DNA from: Chloranthus sessilifolius
Lineage: Eukaryota > Streptophyta > Magnoliopsida > Chloranthales > Chloranthaceae
Reading direction: 5' to 3'
Assembly: GCA_021018995.1 (NCBI GenBank)
Contig: CM037598.1
Location: 66,358,671 to 66,422,670 of the forward strand
DNA length: 64,000 nucleotides
Below the pieces are notes generated by a model that was given only the letters and a program-made list of their open reading frames with translations, did no database searches and had not been told where the DNA came from. Of the stretch, positions 60,589-64,000 are shown piece after piece (the first letter of the stretch is position 1; every line of letters begins with the position of its first letter). Position numbers and translations under genes: made by a program.

Positions 60589-61117
60589 GTGAGGTGTGCC
60601 CTTGCGCAGCCTCAATGGGATGAAAAGGATGACTGGCGAAGGGAGAACATCTTCCATACCTACGCCAGAGTTGGTGAAAAGAATTGTATGGTCATCGTGG
60701 ATAGCGGTAGTTGTACTAACGTAATATTCACTCATGCAGTACGCCGCTTAGGGCTTACACCTGAAGCCCACCTGAGACCTTATAAAGTCGCATGGGTCAA
60801 TTCTTCATTCATTCCCGTGTCGAAAAGGTGTCGTGTACCGATTCAGTTAGGCTCTTATTCGGACTCCTTATGGTGCGATGTGGTGCCGATGGATGTGGGT
60901 CATATCATTTTGGGAAGGTCGTGGCTCTACGACATAGACGTGACTCTTTCTGGTCGATCAAACATATGCACGTTCATGCATAAAAGTAAAAAGATCACTT
61001 TACACCCCTTGCCTCCCAAAACACCATCGACCAACACCGTTGAAAAGAAGGGCGAGTCTTCTAAATCCATTAATATTATGAGCCCTTCTGAGTTCGAGAA
61101 AGCATCGATAGAAGAGA
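60589..61117 (+). pseudogene. Protease of the second gypsy element
   Basis: The frame includes the aspartic protease motif MVIVDSGSCTNVIF with Asp at 60700-60702. It continues RPYKVAWVNSSFIPVSKRCR and ends the fold with HIILGRSWLYDIDV. A frameshift near 61118 separates it from the RT frame. No catalytic change is seen. Confidence 0.86.
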
Positions 61118-62346
61118 GTGGTGCACATAGTTGTCACCGTAGAGAGTGCTCCCGAGTCGGTGAGCGAGTGTCCCAAGGAGGTTGAGCCGATTTTAAAAGA
61201 GTTTACGGATGTCTTCCTTGAAGACTTACCAAACGAACTCCCTACCCTGCGTGATATCCAACACGCGATAAACTTGGTTCCCGGATCTACCTTACTGAAC
61301 CTGCCCCACTATAGATTGAATCCAGTTGAGCACGCCGAGTTGACTCAGCAAGTCAATGAGCTCCTTCAGAAGGGGTTCATCCAGGAGAGTCTGAGCCCGT
61401 GTGCCGTACCTACCCTACTCACTCCTAAGAAAGATGGTACGTGACGCATGTGTGTGGATAGCCGTGCAATTAATAAGATTACGATTAAGTATCGGTTTCT
61501 CATACCAAGGCTCAATGATATGCTTGACATGATGGTTGGTGCCACTATCTTTTCAAAGATAGACCTTAAGAGTGGCTACCATCAAGTTCGCATCCGCCCT
61601 GGTGATGGGTGGAAAACCACCTTTAAGACTAAAGATGGTCTTTATGAGTGGATGGTCCTGCCATTCGGGCTTTCTAACGCCCCGAGTACTTTCATGCGAC
61701 TCATGACCCAAGTGTTGAGGTCGTTTCTAGGCAAATTCCTTGTTTATTTCGATGACATCTTGATCTATAGTCATGACAAGGATCAGCACTTAAACCACCT
61801 TAAGCTGGTTTGTGAAACCCTCAAGGGCGAGAAGTTGTTTGCCAATCTCAAGAAATGTACCTTCATGCAGTGTTCTGTTGTTTTCTTGAGATTTATTATC
61901 TCGGCCAATGGAATGGTCACGGACCCCGAAAAGGTTAGAGCCATTGTGGAGTGGCCCGAGCCTAAGAACATACACGATGTCCGCAGCTTCCATGGCTTGG
62001 CTACTTTCTATCGTCGCTTCATCAGAAGCTTTAGCACCATTATGGTCCCAATTACTGATTGCATGAAAAAAGGGGACTTTAAATGGGGCAAAGCTGCGAC
62101 AAAAGCCTTTGCTGAGATCAAACAACGAATGAGTAGTGCACCCGTCATGCGATTGTCGGACTTTTCCAAAGTCTTTGAAGTCGCATGCGACGCATCGGGT
62201 ATAGGCGTAGGAGGAGTGCTTAGCCAAGAGGGTCACCCCGTGGCCTATTTTAGTGAAAAACTTAACGAGGCGAAGCAAAAATACTCCACCTATGACAAAG
62301 AGTTCTATGCGGTCGTCCTCTCTTTGATATTGGAAACATTACCTTA
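61118..62346 (+). pseudogene. Reverse transcriptase and part of RNase H, second gypsy
   Basis: The leader has [19 protein letters not shown] motifs are [16 protein letters not shown], a TGA at 61442-61444 (family Trp), [36 protein letters not shown] and [11 protein letters not shown]. The catalytic motif YFDD is intact (61745-61756). RNase H begins [18 protein letters not shown] and [14 protein letters not shown] frameshift near 62335 moves the rest to the next frame. Confidence 0.9.
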
Positions 62347-62942
62347 GACCGCAGGAATTTGTGTTGTTCTCTGACCATAAAGTCTTACGCTTTCTTGCTT
62401 TACAGAAGAAGTTGAACCCAAGGCACGTGAAGTGGGCTGAGTACCTTCAAGGGTTCACATTTGTGTTAAAGCATAAGGCCGGTGTTGAAAATAGGGCCGT
62501 TGATGCACTTAGTAGGCGAGTGGTGACTTTGCGCACAATGAGCACTGAGGTCGTCGAGTTCAAAAAGTTAAAGGATGAGTACCCCGAGTGCCCAGATTTT
62601 GGGGTTGAATACACTGCTCTCCTTAGTAACACGACCAGCACACACTCCGTGTACACCATCCAGGATGGGTACTTGCTTAAAGGCAATCGCCTTTCCATCC
62701 CTCGCACTTCATTGCGTGACTTTCTTATTTGGGAGTTACATGCTGGAGGGATGGCCGGGTATTTCAGACGTAATAAAACTGTTGCGCTCATGGAGGATAG
62801 GTTCTTTTGGCCTAGCCTAATGAGAGATGTCACTCAGGTTATCAAACATTGTCGTACTTGCTAAGTGTCAAAACAGACAAAATAAAATACCGACTTGTGC
62901 ACTCCTTTACCCGTGCCACACACACCGTGGCAAGACCTCTCT
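62347..62942 (+). pseudogene. RNase H end and integrase zinc region, second gypsy
   Basis: After the frameshift, FSDHKVLRFLALQKKLNPRH and ENRAVDALSRR complete RNase H. The integrase zinc region has ELHAGGMAGYFRRNKT and HCRTC; the second His of the HHCC set is Tyr. TAA codons at 62862-62864 and 62883-62885 replace family Gln codons. Confidence 0.88.
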
Positions 62943-64000
62943 ATGGATTTCGTGCTTGGACTTCCTAAGACCCCTAGGAAGCATGAATCCATTTTAGTCG
63001 TAGTAGACCACTTTTCCAAGATGGCCCACTTCATTCCTTATTCCAAAACCTCCGACGCATCCCATATTGCTAAATTATTTTTCATTGAGGTAGTGCGTCT
63101 TCATGGGTTGCCCAAAACCATTGTGTCTGATATGGATGTTAAATTCACTAGCTATTTTTGGAAGACCCTTTGGCACATGATGGGCACATTACTCCAATTC
63201 TCAACAGCTTACCACCCTCAAACGGATGGCCAAACCGAAAGCACCAATAGGAGCTTTGGGAATCTCCTTCGTAGTCTTGTCGGTGATCATGTTAGGACTT
63301 GGGATACCATCTTACCCATAGCTGAGTTTGTCTATAATAATTCTGTCAATAGGTCCATAGGCATGAGTCCTTCTGAGGTAGTGCATGGTCATAGGCCTAG
63401 GACCCCATTAGACTTGATCCCCATGTCTACATCTCATAGAGTGTTAGAGTCTGCCGATGCATTTGCACAACACATTCATAGCATGCATGCCGAAATTAAA
63501 CAGAAAATTAATTCAAGCAACAATCAATATAAATTATCTGCAGATGCTCACAAGCGTTCTAAAGATTTTCACGTGGGTGATTATGTGATGGTCCGGATTA
63601 GACCTGAGTTGTTCCCATCGGGATCCGCAAAGAAGCTCCAATCTCGAGGCGCTGGGCCTTTTAGAATTTTGGCTAAGAGTGGTCCTAATGCATACGTGCT
63701 TGAGCTTCCTCCGGGCACGAGGGTTAGTTTAACGTTCAATGTGAAGGACTTGGTTCCACACTTGGGTTTCACCCCACCTCCTGAAAACCCACTCCAACCA
63801 CCTCCTAGTCCCAGCCCCAATCCAACCTTGCAACCTATACCTCTTCCTTCCCCACGCAAACAGAGATCAGATGAGATAGAGGATATAATCAATGATCATA
63901 TCGTCTCTACACATGACGGGGGATTCCAGAAGTACTTGGTTAAATGGGTCGACAAACCCGAGTCCGAAAACACTTGGATCCACGAAAATGAAGTTCGCAG
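62943..64000 (+). CDS. Integrase core, tail and chromodomain, second gypsy (partial, open to edge)
   Basis: From the ATG at 62943 the frame has no stop up to the end of the window (352 codons). The integrase core has the three catalytic residues: Asp 63006 (VVVDHFSKMAHF), Asp 63129 (TIVSDMDVKFTS) and Glu 63237 (DGQTESTNRS), the last two 35 residues apart. The tail contains FHVGDYVMVRIRPELF and GAGPFRILAKSGPNAYVLEL. A Pro-rich linker precedes a chromodomain (EIEDIINDHIVST, QKYLVKWVDKP, ENTWIHENEV) cut by the edge. It is the end of a polyprotein, so its listed Met is not a true start. Upstream stops show the element is dead as a whole. The chromodomain makes it a chromovirus; the clade is uncertain. 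Confidence 0.9.
   Translation, partial: MDFVLGLPKTPRKHESILVVVDHFSKMAHFIPYSKTSDASHIAKLFFIEVVRLHGLPKTIVSDMDVKFTSYFWKTLWHMMGTLLQFSTAYHPQTDGQTESTNRSFGNLLRSLVGDHVRTWDTILPIAEFVYNNSVNRSIGMSPSEVVHGHRPRTPLDLIPMSTSHRVLESADAFAQHIHSMHAEIKQKINSSNNQYKLSADAHKRSKDFHVGDYVMVRIRPELFPSGSAKKLQSRGAGPFRILAKSGPNAYVLELPPGTRVSLTFNVKDLVPHLGFTPPPENPLQPPPSPSPNPTLQPIPLPSPRKQRSDEIEDIINDHIVSTHDGGFQKYLVKWVDKPESENTWIHENEVR

Noticed and set aside
61790-62278. 162-codon minus-strand ORF inside the second gypsy RT
   Set aside because: It is the reverse shadow of the RT frame.

Overview
The window reads as nuclear DNA of a flowering plant: long-terminal-repeat (LTR) retrotransposons of Ty3/gypsy and Ty1/copia type with plant-style tRNA-Met primer sites, a hAT DNA transposon with plant-type transposase, MITEs, a large satellite array, and one small host-gene exon. 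No species can be named from the sequence. No rRNA or tRNA gene, CRISPR array or bacterial operon was seen.

Layout. (1) 1-32322 is a diverged 33-bp minisatellite (about 27.9 kb of satellite DNA) organised into higher-order repeats. It is split by two solo LTRs, at 11520-13791 (minus) and 15566-17738 (plus), each with a perfect 5-bp target duplication. (2) 32323-34600 is single-copy-looking flank. It has a foldback element (32684-33056), a terminal coding exon on the minus strand that resembles the C-terminus of OSCA/CSC1-type channels (33247-33471), and a MITE (33925-34316). (3) 34600-57720 is a nested transposon stack. The oldest layer is degenerate Ty1/copia sequence on the minus strand. 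A hAT element (36993-41589) and a complete but dead Tekay-like gypsy chromovirus (41640-56340) are inserted into one copia copy 50 bp apart. A further solo LTR (45826-48458) sits inside the protease gene of the gypsy element. (4) 58086-64000 is the left part of a second gypsy element with a C-terminal chromodomain. Its integrase frame is open to the window edge.

How it works together. The elements are parasites of one another rather than a pathway. Target-site duplications of 8 bp (hAT) and 5 bp (gypsy, three solo LTRs) let the order of insertion be read directly. Almost every inactivating point change that can be compared with family consensus is a C-to-T or G-to-A transition, as expected for methylated, silenced DNA. 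Catalytic Asp-to-Asn changes recur in three enzymes.

The most unusual material is the satellite. Its unit carries the RY motif CATGCATG, known as a B3-domain transcription factor site, so the array could present very many such sites. Other points of interest are an extra host-like ORF in the gypsy element with its own possible promoter, a perfect 26-bp templated inversion in the same element, and CGATCGAT palindrome clusters shared by otherwise different LTRs.
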